Source of the DNA: Diphasiastrum complanatum
Taxonomy: Eukaryota; Streptophyta; Lycopodiopsida; Lycopodiales; Lycopodiaceae
Assembly: GCA_029204225.1 (NCBI GenBank)
Contig: CM055098.1
Span: 51,252,209-51,316,208 of the forward strand
Length of the DNA stretch: 64,000 nt
Reading direction: 5' to 3'
Positions 11,853 through 22,330 of the stretch are shown here, piece by piece. Numbering within the stretch: position 1 is the first letter of the stretch; each line of letters begins with the position of its first letter. The notes beneath the pieces were generated by a model. It saw only the letters and a program-made list of their open reading frames with translations. It was not told where the DNA came from and searched no databases. A program made the translations under genes and the position numbers.

Positions 11853-12838
11853 TTGACGAGTTGCTCGAAATGCCATTACTTTCAAAAGACCAACTACATG
11901 CCTTTGCACCCTGTCACAACTAATCAAGCTTTTCAGAAATGGGAAATTGATTATGTTGGACCCATTAGTCCCGCAACTAGACACACTCAATCCCGCTATA
12001 TCGTAGTAGCTACGGACTATTGTGCCAAATGGGATGAAGCAAGAGCTATTCGCAATGCTGACACTCATTCTACCGCAAAATTTCTCTATGAACAGGTTAT
12101 CGTTCGTTTTGGATGTCCTTTAGAACTTATCAGCGATAGGGGTACACATTCTCTTAACTCTGTCATAACAGATCTCCTTTCCAAATTTATTGTGGTACAT
12201 CGCAAAAGTTCCCTGTATTATCCACGCTGCAATGGCCAGGCGGAATCCACGCTGCAATGGCCAGGTAGAATCCACCAACAAAATCTTATGTGGTGTTCTC
12301 ACCAAAACTGTCGAGTCCAGTAGATCTGATTGGGAACTAAAATCTCATGCCGCTCTATGGGCCTACCGCACTACCTCAAAGCGAGCCATGGGCTTTACCC
12401 CTTTCCAGCTAGTATATGGCCAAGAAGCCGTTATGCCTATAGAATTCCATATCCCATCCCTTTGAGTAGCTTATAATCTTGAGCTGGATAATCAACAGAT
12501 CCTAGCAAATAGAATATTTCATCTGGAACAACTGTGTGAAACATGTCGGATCAACATCTATGCTCAACAAGTTCACAAATGTCGACAAAAGGCATGGCAT
12601 GATCGATCCTTAAAACTCAAAGAGTTCCAGGTCGAAGATAGGGTCCTATTATACCAAGCCAAAGCATTCAAAGAAAAACTCAAAATTTCTGGCCAAGGAC
12701 CTTATGTCATTCCAAAGATATTTGCCTCCGGATATGTCCAACTCCAAACCCTACAAGGCGATCTTTTAGACATTGTGGTCAATGGGAGCAGACTGAGAAA
12801 GTACAAGGAGCCCTATTATTATTTTGATATGTATTAGT
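11853..12838 (+). pseudogene. Integrase remnant (DDE core and GPY-type end)
   Basis: The reading begins within the zinc-binding region (CSKCHYFQK) and enters the catalytic core: IDYVGPI with the first Asp, then LISDRGTHS with the second, then the region of the catalytic Glu (GQ.ES). Here a 25-bp tandem duplication (12221-12245 and 12246-12270) duplicates the Glu motif and shifts the frame. The next segment (SDWELKSHAALWAYRTTSKR) and the C-terminal domain with GPYVIPKIF and NGSRLRKYKEPYYYF continue to a TAG at 12836. A TGA at 12463 replaces an expected CGA (Arg). The core order and motifs are those of Ty3/gypsy integrase. The upstream HH pair of the zinc finger is lost in the pol deletion. Confidence 0.85.
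12221..12270 (+). repeat. 25-bp tandem duplication in integrase
   Basis: Two adjacent 25-bp copies differ at one or two bases (CCAGGCGGAA versus CCAGGTAGAA). The repeat covers the catalytic-glutamate motif and puts the downstream part out of frame. Confidence 0.92.
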
Positions 12839-13513
12839 TGCTTTATTTCCTAATTTTTCTTCTTTTATTCTATTTACTGCCTGCTTGCCATTTCAACAAT
12901 TTTTTTGCTCTGTTTTCAGAACATCAAGATATCATCAGATCAGACACACAATCAGTCTTTTTTAGTGAAAATATTGATTGTGTGTCTGATTCTTTTTAGA
13001 AAAATTCTCTCACAACCACATCAAATAGAATTCTCCCAACCACTTTTTTTTAGTATGCACGATTCATTTTTTACCTCCACAAATTCTGTCTCAAACAAAA
13101 ACTTTTCAGAAATAGACAAAAAATTAGTTTTCTGCATCAAATCCTCCCTGACAGAATTTGTAGATAATTCGTTGAGCCTCAAAATCATCTCCACAATTTC
13201 TCTGTCATGTTTGCGACTTTTGATCAAACCAAATTTTGTACTGTCAGTCATTTTTCTCATTTTTGTACAAAAAAATCACTTACAGGAATTCATCGGCCCT
13301 CAAAACAGTGCCTCAAAATTTGTGCACCTCACTAGGAAATCATGGGCATTGAGGACGATTTTTGGGAGTAGTTGCAATTTCTTGTCCAAAAAAGTCTATA
13401 TATAGGCCTCAACCATTCCCTCCACGAGTTCATTCTAGATTTCGGCTCTCGAGTTCATGTTGAAATTTTTTAGAATTTCAAAATGTTCAGAACCAGCTAG
13501 AATCACTGCTACC
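12839..13513 (+). other. Spacer between integrase and accessory ORF
   Basis: AT-rich, no domain recognised. It resembles the 5' leader in texture, with recurring GTCTGA/CAGAC and AAAATC motifs. A short inverted repeat occurs around 12935-12990 (CAGACACACAATCA against TGATTGTGTGTCTG, near-perfect 14-bp arms about 20 bases apart), which could form an RNA hairpin upstream of the accessory ORF. Confidence 0.5.
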
Positions 13514-15863
13514 ATGGCCTCTCAAAGACTCATCCCTCTCACTTCATTGTCGTAAGCCCCCTAACCTTATTCAAGCGACATCTTCATGATTTTCATCAAG
13601 AGTTATGCTGAACAACTCATCCTCGCCAATGATATTCTTACCAATCTTGGCTTTGATCTAACATTCTTTACTGATCAACAGAGCGAGAGTTTGATCCGAG
13701 CTGCCTACTCAACTTATTCAGACGAGTTTCAGACCTTTCGGATCATGCCTAAGGGCGGCAGTTCTACCATCATCAATATCTCCCCAGAGCATATACAAAG
13801 CATTGGATTTTCTACCCTGGTCGAGACGATCCATGGCAAGGGTACCAGTTACAATGCCAAGTATTTCACCAAGTTTCTGATGGACGACGGAAAAACAATT
13901 GCCCAAACTAACGACGAGATCGCTATTCCCCTCATCACAGATCCTACGGCTTCAGGCAGCATAAAAAATCCTGGTGGCCATGGTCAAGATCTACACCGTG
14001 AAAATGGATTGTATTCCACCTAATGATTTATTTTCATTAACCCTCACTATGGATGACCCCACTCATAACTACAAGTGGGCTGAGAAAGTATCAGAGAAAT
14101 TATGTGGGGCCCTAAAATCTAGAAAAGCCACCACCAAATGTGGATATCTCCTCCACATGTTGGTCACAAAGCAACTCAAAAATCGAATGGCCGTGGCTAT
14201 CAAAAAGCTAGACGACATTTATTCTAGCACCAGAAAGCGCGCCACCCCACAACTATCAGCCGAGCCTGTCTCACCCGCACCACCAACAAAGAAGCAGAAG
14301 GACAAGGCAATCAGCAAGGATGCCACCATCTCCCTTGATATCTTATCCAGTGATATAGGGACAAAATATGCTGAATCCGACGGGAGCTTGAAAACCTCTC
14401 GAGTCCCAAAGGAGGTTCTAGCGCAACAAGAGGCCTTACTCCAACAGGCCCAACAAGCAGACAAGCTGTAGCAACAACAGATAGTTCATTGGATGCTGGA
14501 GCTTCAGGTTCTGGTTCAGTAAGCGTGATTCTGTCCACTCAGCCAACTTCCACAGTTCCTGTTTTCTTACCTCCTACCACAACTTTTCTTCCACCACTAC
14601 CACCACCATTTACCACCACATCCACCCCCTCATTCACACTCAACACGAGCTTTGATTCCACAATTCCACCAAAGCCGTCACCTATAGAATCTTCCACCCT
14701 ACTTGACTCTATAGTCAATGTAGATGATTTTGCTTTGTAATTATTAACACAGACTACATCCACCACCATCACAACTCCTCCGATCCACACATTTCCCACA
14801 TGCATTCAATCACCCCCACCAAAATCTCCTCTCATCTCTCAATCACCACCCCCTGTCCTTTCTCAAAATCCAAGCCCTCCGCCAATTCCAGATTTTCTCC
14901 CATTTAATTCCATGCCATATCCCAACTATACCCGCACACTTTTTGATATTGGCCCTTGGGAACAACTACCCCTCACAGCCCAAAAAGTGGTTTGGTTGGT
15001 AAATGAGCTCCAATATAACTTATTCGGAACCTTAGGGGCCCAATATACCATGAGACAGTTTGATGATGGCGCTATGGTAGATCTTCAAAAAGGAAAAATA
15101 AGGTTGGAGGAGAAAAGCAAGCAACAGCAGTAGTAGATCCGGGACCTCACTGCTTATAATCAACAACAACAACAAATGCTCAGACACCTCCAGAACCAAC
15201 TCTAGATGAAGATCTTCCACCATCAAACTGCTATCACACAACTTACTGTTGAACAAGACGAGGCCGTAGCAAATGCAAAAGCAGCACGTTTTGCTATGAA
15301 GGAACAACTGAAATTGGTAGAATTCAATGATTTCGCACCACCAATTATTCCCGAAGGAACCCCGATTCTAGTGCTGGCCTATAAAGCATTGGCACAAAAG
15401 TTAAAAGCCACGACGGAGCAGCACTCCAAATTGCAAAAAGCCTATACTGCCTCCGTCGAGGCCCTCAACCAACATATTGCCACCCTGGAAGACAGATTGA
15501 AGGCAGCCGCTCAATCAACACCTCCTATCCATGCAGAGCATGCTCAGTTCCATGGAGTCCGAGCCTCACTTTGATGGATCAGATGGTGGAGATGGAGCAA
15601 GATTCCAACAGACTCAACCTGCTAATCAAGGCAAACCCCAAGGGCAAGGAACTCAATCACCAACCAATCCACAAGACTCTGGTGGTACTGGCTCCCAACA
15701 CCATCTTTTTCCTTCCTCCGCTTCTAACCCCATCGACACCACTGACCTTCCATTCATCCAATGTCAATTTTCTCCCAAATCCCAAAGAATTGTTACAACT
15801 AACCCTTCACCTCCTCTATCCCCTAAACCTAATCCACAAACTGAACATGCCGTATCAACGTAG
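13514..15863 (+). pseudogene. Retrotransposon 3' accessory ORF (aORF), copy 1
   Basis: A long sense-strand frame between integrase and the 3' LTR, not gag or pol. I place its start at 13514 (MASQRLIPLTSL) because the frame continues through two CAA-to-TAA stops (13553, 13562). The N-terminal 280 or so residues look globular; marker residues are SYAEQLILANDILTNLGFDL, QTNDEIAIPLITDP and NYKWAEKVSEKLCGAL. Then follow a Lys/Pro-rich segment (KKQKDK), a Pro/Ser/Thr-rich linker (14540-14890), a conserved-looking block (LFDIGPWEQLPL) and a Gln-rich coiled coil (15060-15560). No signal peptide or membrane segment is visible, unlike Athila env-like ORFs. Frame changes occur near 13970, 14465 and 15550. 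All internal stops derive from Gln codons by C-to-T. The N-terminal part aligns with the minus-strand frame at 38011-29020. Function unknown. Confidence 0.7.
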
Positions 15864-16119
15864 CAAGGCTTTACTATCGCGCAGCCCTCACTTCGGCACT
15901 GCATGTTGTTATGGTGGAGTTATGAAAAACCTACAACTTTCTACAGGGTATGCTCCATTACTACAAACCCATGCCCTTCCTTCACAAATTACGATGGCAA
16001 ATGATGGAGGGCATCAACAATAAAATTTACCAATCCCGACAACAACAATCTCGCCTCCAAGAAGCTCAAAAAATTCAGGACTAAAAAGCTTTGATTGGTG
16101 TGGGACCACCAATCCAATA
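15864..16119 (+). other. 3' untranslated part of the element
   Basis: Between the last readable accessory-ORF codons and the polypurine tract. A Gln-rich residue of coding sequence may persist (around 16020-16085) but it is broken by stops. Confidence 0.45.
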
Positions 16120-16132
16120 ATGAGGGGGATAA
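16120..16132 (+). promoter_or_regulatory. Polypurine tract
   Basis: ATGAGGGGGATAA lies directly before the 3' LTR start TGTTAGC, the position and composition expected for plus-strand priming. Confidence 0.75.
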
Positions 16133-16917
16133 TGTTAGCAACTGTGCAAACATAGAGAAAATATATATAAAAAAATAAAACTCCGTGGCATGTGTTTTGT
16201 AAGCCCACGTATGAGTAATTGCCAATAAACTTCTACTATGGCAAGTCCATGGGTAGAAGCTTAAAATAATAAAATAACTTAAACTTAGGATTAGAACTTA
16301 GACTTAAGAAACTTAAGCTTAGAAATATTTGTCTTAAGTTATCTTAAGTGTTCAAAGTTAGAAACTTTTTAAGTTCTAAGTCCTAAGTTAGGAGTTCTAG
16401 AATGGCTAGTTTTAAATTAATCCCATAAGTTAGTGAATACTTATGGAAGACCCTCCTTGCTAAACACTTTTGAGATTAAGCTATCTTGCTCTCAATTTTT
16501 TGAGGCTATCATTCTATTTCATTTGTGTTCCCTTTGGAAAGGTTCATAGCTTGAGGGAAGGTGCTCGGGCCTCCTCTTGCCTCCTTCTCATTGGTGTGTA
16601 TTGTGGCATGTGTTTATTTGTTGATTATTTAGTTAGCCGCAATCTATCATTTCTATCTCCCTTTTGGGTGTTAAATTAGAATCTAGTTTAGTAACCTTGC
16701 TAGTTGGGTAAGCCTTAGTAAGGATTTATTGTTTGTTTGATTTAGTTAGTTTCATTTCAGTTCCGAGCACTAGTTGGGTAAGCCTTAGTGCTTCCATCCT
16801 TGTTATCTATTCCCATTTGAAGCTTTTGGTAGGTTCTTAAAAGGTGGACGATCTTTCTATACTACACCACATCATGAGTAGATCTAGCCATCGCATAAAC
16901 AAGATTTACTTCCAACA
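16133..16917 (+). repeat. 3' LTR (full length, 785 bp)
   Basis: Starts TGTTAGCAAC, ends CTTCCAACA, and is followed by the TTTGC duplication. The first 225 bp and last 40 bp match the 5' LTR; the middle is missing from the 5' copy. It contains a run of CTTAAG-rich imperfect repeats (about 16258-16375) and the phrase TAGTTGGGTAAGCCTTAGT twice (16700-16790). Confidence 0.9.
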
Positions 16918-16922
16918 TTTGC
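16918..16922. repeat. Target-site duplication TTTGC (right)
   Basis: Matches 9771-9775 exactly. Confidence 0.9.
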
Positions 16923-17857
16923 AGACTATGAACACAGACATTACATTATTCACCCTTTGCTCTTGGTTATGATGATGTTGGAATTTCCTTTGCTCTTAGT
17001 GACGTGCTCTTGGTTATGAAGAAGAGTGCATTTCACAACTTTGTCATCTCATCGATCTCATGCTATCATCAGAATACTTGCCAAAGGCATTAAAGTTGGT
17101 CAAGTCCCTTTCCACTTTAAAAATCTCAACAACCCTAGACTTTTTGCTTAACGTATTGTCAAATGCTAATTAGACATCTGAAATATAGCAAGCTCCAATC
17201 TCCTCCATTCTTTCAAAAGTACCAAGCAAATTTTTTTGGGCTTCTAGGTGGTGGATGATAACAGATTTCTGTTCAAGCTTAGAAAAACCTTCATGTCATA
17301 TTGTCCTTCCAACGAAGGATCCACCATCTCCTTCAATTTATCTCTGTCTGTCAATCATGGAAGGGCCTGCAAAAGTTCATGATGCACGATATGACCGCAA
17401 TCTATTTGCTAACCTATGCATGATAACTGCAGGTGGGGCACCACTAGTCTTAGTTAGCACAAGTATTTTGCTAACGTGTAGGTAGGACAGGCCCCTTAGT
17501 TGTTTTTGTGTTGATCAATCTTTATCTGCCAGTTTTTTTTTATCCTAGAGCTAATTTTGCTTATGTGATCTGTCAGCTTTCAAATTAGAATAAGTTTCTT
17601 ATAGCTAATTTTGCTTATGTGATCTGTCAACTTTTCAAATTAGAATCAGTTGCTTATGTGCTGATCAATTTTTTTCTGCTGATTTTACATCCTTGAATTC
17701 AATTTTTATCTGTCAATTTTTGTATCTCAGAAATTGTTCTTTATCTTTTGATCAATTTCTATTTATCGATTTTTCATCCTAAAATTAGTTATGTCCTGGA
17801 TGCCTATGTTTTTGTCACTTGAAGTTTATGTTTCTCTGACTGTGCTATGAATCTAGA
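16923..17857. other. Spacer upstream of the ParB-like gene
   Basis: No domain is recognised. A frame at 17255-17485 (starts MITDFCSSLEK) is open but unassigned and could be 5' untranslated sequence. A 54-bp tandem duplication lies at 17549-17655, and CTGATCAATTT / CTGTCAATTTT motifs repeat through 17510-17770. Confidence 0.5.
17549..17655 (+). repeat. 54-bp tandem duplication
   Basis: The unit starting AGCTAATTTTGCTTATGTGA occurs at 17549 and again at 17603 with a few mismatches. It is about 200 bp upstream of the ATG of the next gene, so it may lie in its promoter or 5' UTR. Confidence 0.85.
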
Positions 17858-19976
17858 ATGGTTGTAACCAGGTCTATGCACAAAAGATTAGAGATTGAAA
17901 GACAGATTTCAAAAAGAGATTTTTTATTCATGGACTCCCAAACAGAGATGTCAAGCCAGACATGTATTGCTCTGGAAGAACAAGAAGAAGCCGAGGCCAT
18001 GGAAAAAGAAGTTGATGTTGTGGAAGAAGAAGTCGGAGGGTCATTGCAACTGCTCCAAGAAAACCCACAAGAAAACAACCAAGATGATGAGGGGGAGGAG
18101 GAAGGTACGAAGAAAAAGGCCAATGAGGATTTGATTTCAAATATTCCTCAAAATTTCCATCTTGAGATGCTTTTAGCCACAATGAAAAGACTGAGAATGG
18201 TAAGAAATCCCCCCGCACCTATGATACCACTTTGTAGGGTTTACATTCATGAAAGTGTTAGGCAAGTTGGTCCTTTAAAAGTTGTTTTAAAGAACACCTT
18301 TAGGAAGGATGGATATTTGGAGAAGAATGGTGCTTTTGTTTTATCATTGCATGGTGTTGGTGGCATTTCAATCAAGGTGAATGATTATATCAAATCTTCT
18401 TGGGACCCATTATGGCTAGAAATTAGTGAGTCCTTTGAAAAAGAAATCCTACATAATGACGAATGGATTGATCTCTCAGGCAGAATGTTCCTTTGTTGGG
18501 ATGGGAATCATCGGACAAAGTCACGGTTGGAAGAAATCCATGAGAATTTCCGTTTTGACAGGGAGAAGCATGTATCGGTGAGAGCCACCTTCATTACTGT
18601 CTCTCCATCAGACTCTATGCCTTTGTTGCATGCTCTCAATAGAATAAACAAGTAAGCTAACTAGTTTTGGTTGCTTTCACTCGTTTACTATTAACAAGGC
18701 AGATATATTCAAGAATTGATTTGTCCCATTTCCGTTTGCAAGATGTCAAATTGAGTTGTGATTATCTTGAAAGGTTGAATGAGAATGCAGTCGTCAAAAT
18801 GGAACTCAATGATGTGTTGTATCATGTGAGGAAGCTAGTTGAGAACGATTCATCATATTTTGAGAAAAAGTTTTCATCACATAAATTACCACAAATACAA
18901 CGAGTGCAAAATTTGGAACGAAAGAAGGGGTGTTACATGGGTACTCTTTGCAACGATTTATGCTGGCAAAAAGTGTTTTTAATGTGAGTATTGGTAAATT
19001 TTAGTTATGAGCTGCATATGTTTTCTTTCATTAAGAACATTGTTTATATGTCATGATGGATGGCTTGCTTCATGCTTAGAATGACATCGAGCGTGAAGTT
19101 GGGGAACTTTTGGAAAAGAAAGAGGGTGCATCATTTGAACCCAAGCAAAAAGCAGATGTTGAGTTGAGAGTTCGTAGAAAATACGGAAATAAGATGAGTA
19201 AGTTATTTGGGATCATTGATCCAAGCAGTGGTTCAAATTGATAACCACCAAAACCTTGGAGAGCAAGGGTTTCTCAATGGGTTTGGAGAAGTTGAATGCA
19301 TTATGTCTGGCAAAGGTTTCCAATGAAAAGCGTTGTTAGTGGCTCCAGTTGTGCTTGGGGGGCAGTGTTGTCAGGGACCACTGCGCTTGGGGGATACGAT
19401 GTTTGCATGTGGGTTGGAAAAGAAGTATTTTGTGATTTTCTGCAGTCCGAGTGCGAGATGATATTCGAGCTATGCAAGGATGTCAAAGGTTTGTTTATTT
19501 TTCTATTCACAGACTTTACTTATTAGATACCTGTTGTTCATTACTTTGGTTGTGGTAAAAATAAGTTGCATTTGTGGCGCAGACATTGTCTCCTCAGGAG
19601 CCAATTCATTCGCCAAGTATTTCTCTTCGATGAAGTTAAGATTCAGGGACATGCTCTTCCATTCTTTGACTCCAATTATGGAGCTTGTTCTATCGCCAGA
19701 TGGAAAGAAGAGATCAAGCTAGCTGCCAAGCGTGTGGCATGGAGGTGAAGACTACTCTCTTTGTAAAAATTATGATACATTGGTTGTTGGCCTGTTACTT
19801 TTGTTTCAATTGCTTATCATTGAATATGCAGGTACTTCTTTTTTTTGAAGTCCAAAGAAGCTATTCTAGAGATGTCTCTCATGATGGATATGTGGAGTCA
19901 AATATCCACAATGAAAGAGGTCAGCATGTATTCTGTCATGGCTAACCTTGGTAGGAAAGGAGGGTTGAGCGACTAA
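17858..19976 (+). CDS. Spliced gene with ParB-like DGNHR motif, unknown function
   Basis: First exon 17858-18651 starts at ATG (MVVTRSMHKR), has an acidic Glu-rich coiled segment (residues 30-90), and then a region with GPLKVVLKNTFRKDGYLEKN and, near residue 225, FLCWDGNHRTKS. The DGNHR signature after a K..GY segment resembles the ParB/sulfiredoxin-like fold (inference). Exon 2 starts at 18699 and keeps the frame after a GTAAGC intron. A third exon from 19080 (NDIEREVGELLEKKEG) fits only if a weak donor at 18973 is used. The middle (19190-19500) is unresolved; GGYDVCMWVGKEVF there looks coding. The last two exons are clear: 19583-19744 (FFDSNYGACSIARWKEEIKL) and 19832-19976, ending TAA. A host gene or a recent pseudogene; I do not recognise the family by name. 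Confidence 0.55.
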
Positions 19977-20033
19977 GAGGTAAAATATTGTCCATGGTGG
20001 ATAGATTTCAAAGAATGTGAATGCCCTCCCTAT

Positions 20034-20788
20034 TGTAGATATTCCATGTAAATAAATAAATTAGTCGAAAATAGTTGCGAGGGCTGTGGCTTCCTGCTTG
20101 TATGAGCCCATAGCCCAATGAGCACTTGTAAATAATCTATTTTGGAATAAATTGACTTTGGGCCATGTAATTAAAATAATATTAAGGGCCAAAGTTTAAG
20201 CTTAACTTAAGTTTCTAAGTTTTGTAAAATGGTCAAAAGTCAGAAGGTGGTAGGTGGGGTGTGCTTCCTTGTGCACCATAGATTAGTTTGTGTTTCTTTT
20301 GAAGAGTGTGGATTTCAATCCCACCTTCTTGCAAGTAGCCAATAGGAAGCAAGGGGCAAGGGCCACCCCAAAGATAAAAAGGCACCTCTTGTACTCATTT
20401 TCACATGCTAATAGAGAGGAGGAGACTCTAATATTTTTGAGATCCAAAACGTCCTCATGTGCTAATCACTCTTGCTAATGCTCTTATTGTGTTTGTTGTT
20501 TGCTTTCTTTCCCATTGTTCTTGTTTTAATTAGTTATGGCTTTTCCCTTAGCATGCACATTGAGCACATGAGATAACCTCCATCTCATCTTCTCTCTCTT
20601 GTCACCTACAATCTTGATGTATGTTTGTGATTAGTGTTAGTGGAAGTAGTGTTAAGTTGTGGTAGAGTTAGAGATTAGTGTAGAAAGTATCTAAACTAGC
20701 AACTAAGCAAAGTTAGGAACCTATCTTTGTGTTCTAACCCTTTTGACAGGCGGAGGGCCGCTCACCATCGAATCTATACACCCTGTAA
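20034..20788 (+). repeat. LTR-like fragment, tRNA-Asp family
   Basis: About 750 bp directly upstream of a tRNA-Asp-type primer site. It carries LTR-like features: an AT-rich U3, a TATA-like GATAAAAAGG at about 20374 and CTTAAGTTTC repeats similar to those of the LTR at 16133. The exact left edge (TGTAGATATT at 20034 or TGTAAATAAA at 20048) and right edge are uncertain, and no second copy is present. Confidence 0.45.
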
Positions 20789-20807
20789 TGGCGTCGATGC
20801 CGGGGAT
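20789..20807 (+). promoter_or_regulatory. Primer-binding site, tRNA-Asp type
   Basis: TGGCGTCGATGCCGGGGAT matches the common tRNA-Asp primer site TGGCGCCGTTGCCGGGGAT except at two positions. It marks the start of the internal region of a second element of the same class as 9776-16917. Confidence 0.75.
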
Positions 20808-21215
20808 ATGTTATCTCTAACTAGCTTTAGTTGTTTTTTTAGTTGCTTTTGTTTTTTAGTGCGTTTTAGGTGGATTTGGAGGTAGATTAGACTTGTTTTG
20901 TGTGCTTTCTTGTGATTGGACTATTCTAAGCTAGCGGAGGAGGTGTGGAGTGGTAGTGGAGACCTTAAGCAGCCTCTAAGGGCTTGACATCCATTCACAA
21001 CATTGAAAAAACCATAAAAAACATTCAAATCTACATTTTGGAGGGAAAAGTGGCCAAAAATCACTTCAGATCTTAGTTCTCAAAAACCAATAGGAACTAA
21101 TCTTTGCATGACTAGGACATTGTTCCAGACATGCATAGAAGCCTATGAGAGTTAGTTCCCAACAAATTTTGAAAAAACAGAGAAAAATCCATAAAAATTC
21201 AAAAATCCCTTGTAA

Positions 21216-21409
21216 AAATGGGGTTTGCAAGGATTGAAGCCAGCGAGATTTGCCATCAAGCTAGTAGATCAGTCCTGTGTAAAACCAAAAGGTGTAGTCA
21301 AAGACATTCCAGTAAAGATAGCGGGAGTGCAGGTTGATATACCTTCGTGGTGATGGAAATTCCAAAGTCTCCTTCCGCCTATCGTATTTTACTTGGAAGA
21401 CCTTGGTTG
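21216..21409 (+). pseudogene. Ty3/gypsy aspartic protease fragment
   Basis: The plus frame reads WGLQGLKPARFAIKLVDQS, then VVKDIPVKIAGVQVDI, and after a one-base shift FVVMEIPKSPSAYRILLGRP. This is the C-terminal half of the retropepsin found in Athila/Tat-type elements and is clearly homologous to the minus-strand copy at 39278-39715 (FAIKLADQ...EDIPVKIVGVQ...LLGRP). The catalytic Asp motif lies upstream and is lost. Pol does not continue. Confidence 0.78.
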
Positions 21410-22330
21410 AGTTTTGTTGTGCTTGCTTAAAGGGGGTTGGTGCTGGAGAAGTATCACACAAAATAGACACCTAAGAGGCTCCTTATTCCTCCATAAGAAG
21501 CAAATTTGTAACCATCCCTATGAGAGATGTAGGTGTTACTTCACTCTCATTCTAGCTAACAACATTTTGAGTGTTGAATTTCACACGTGTGGACTGTCCA
21601 CTACATGTACTTGTGATCTCCTAAGGTGTGTAGATGCACGAAGATCAAGACTAGATTGAGATTCAAGATCAATCTTAGATCCTATGGCAAAAACACACTA
21701 CTACATGCATTCAATCACTTCCAACTCTCACTCACACGTGTGGGAAATATTCAAAAAATAATCTAAGTAAAAACAAGCTGCTCTCCTCGGGTAGAGAGAG
21801 AAAATGCATCATGAGCTCTCGGGTAGAGAGAGAAAGCTAGAAATCCAATAACTCACAAAATCCATGAAATCACCAAATCAATTAGCTTCAAAATGAGGAG
21901 TACAATGATACTAGTAGGTCCACGAGCTGCCACTATGCTTAACTATGATTGGACCATATTTTGTCACCTCTTGATCCTATTGGATCATTGATTCATGCAC
22001 CCCTTAATTCTATTGGACTATATTCAAGCACACCTCAATTTCCTATTGGACCTCACAAGGTTCCACCTCTAAATCCTATTGGACCTCTTGGAATTCATCA
22101 AACAAAAACTTTACACTTGTCTACACTCTAATTGGCACGTGTTTAGCCTCTTACTCTATTTTGGCTCAATAGTGGCATTACAAGTGGAAATGCATAATTT
22201 GCCATCTATGCCAAATTTATTCCTATCAACATCCTACACCTAGATGCTTGATGTAAAAAACATAAGACCCCTATATCTAACATAGATAATCTTTTTCAAT
22301 TCTTCACATTGAGGATGCTATAGTGGAAGG
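21410..22330. other. Spacer with short repeats
   Basis: No coding domain. Two features stand out: GGGTAGAGAGAGAAA repeated at about 21790 and 21820, and a degenerate minisatellite around CCTATTGGAC at 21944-22095. The region may be part of an LTR, but no primer site or LTR end was identified. Confidence 0.5.
21944..22095 (+). repeat. Degenerate minisatellite, CCTATTGGAC units
   Basis: Five imperfect occurrences of the core CTATTGGA(C/T) C spaced about 30-45 bp apart. Translated, it gives recurring PLNPIGPL-like phrases, but there is no sign of selection on the reading frame. Confidence 0.6.

Larger units (their letters stand above)
9776..16917 (+). mobile_element. Ty3/gypsy retrotransposon with 3' accessory ORF, defective
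   Basis: A complete insertion bounded by LTRs and a perfect 5-bp duplication (TTTGC). Order on the plus strand: 5' LTR, tRNA-Asp-type primer site, leader, gag with zinc knuckle, integrase, long accessory ORF, polypurine tract, 3' LTR. Protease, reverse transcriptase and RNase H are absent: the gag-pro spacer runs straight into the integrase zinc region near 11845, so about 2-3 kb of pol is deleted. The integrase GPY-type C-terminus, Asp-tRNA primer and extra ORF before the 3' LTR suggest the Athila/Tat side of Ty3/gypsy rather than a chromovirus (inference). It could move only with proteins supplied in trans, and its own genes carry many stops. Confidence 0.9.

Noticed and set aside
13514-15863. 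Accessory ORF as an env-like gene
   Set aside because: No signal peptide or hydrophobic segment is visible, and the Gln-rich coiled coil and Lys/Pro-rich parts do not fit. I left it unassigned.
20034-20788. Assigning exact LTR borders here
   Set aside because: Only one copy is present and several TG starts are possible; only the primer site is secure.
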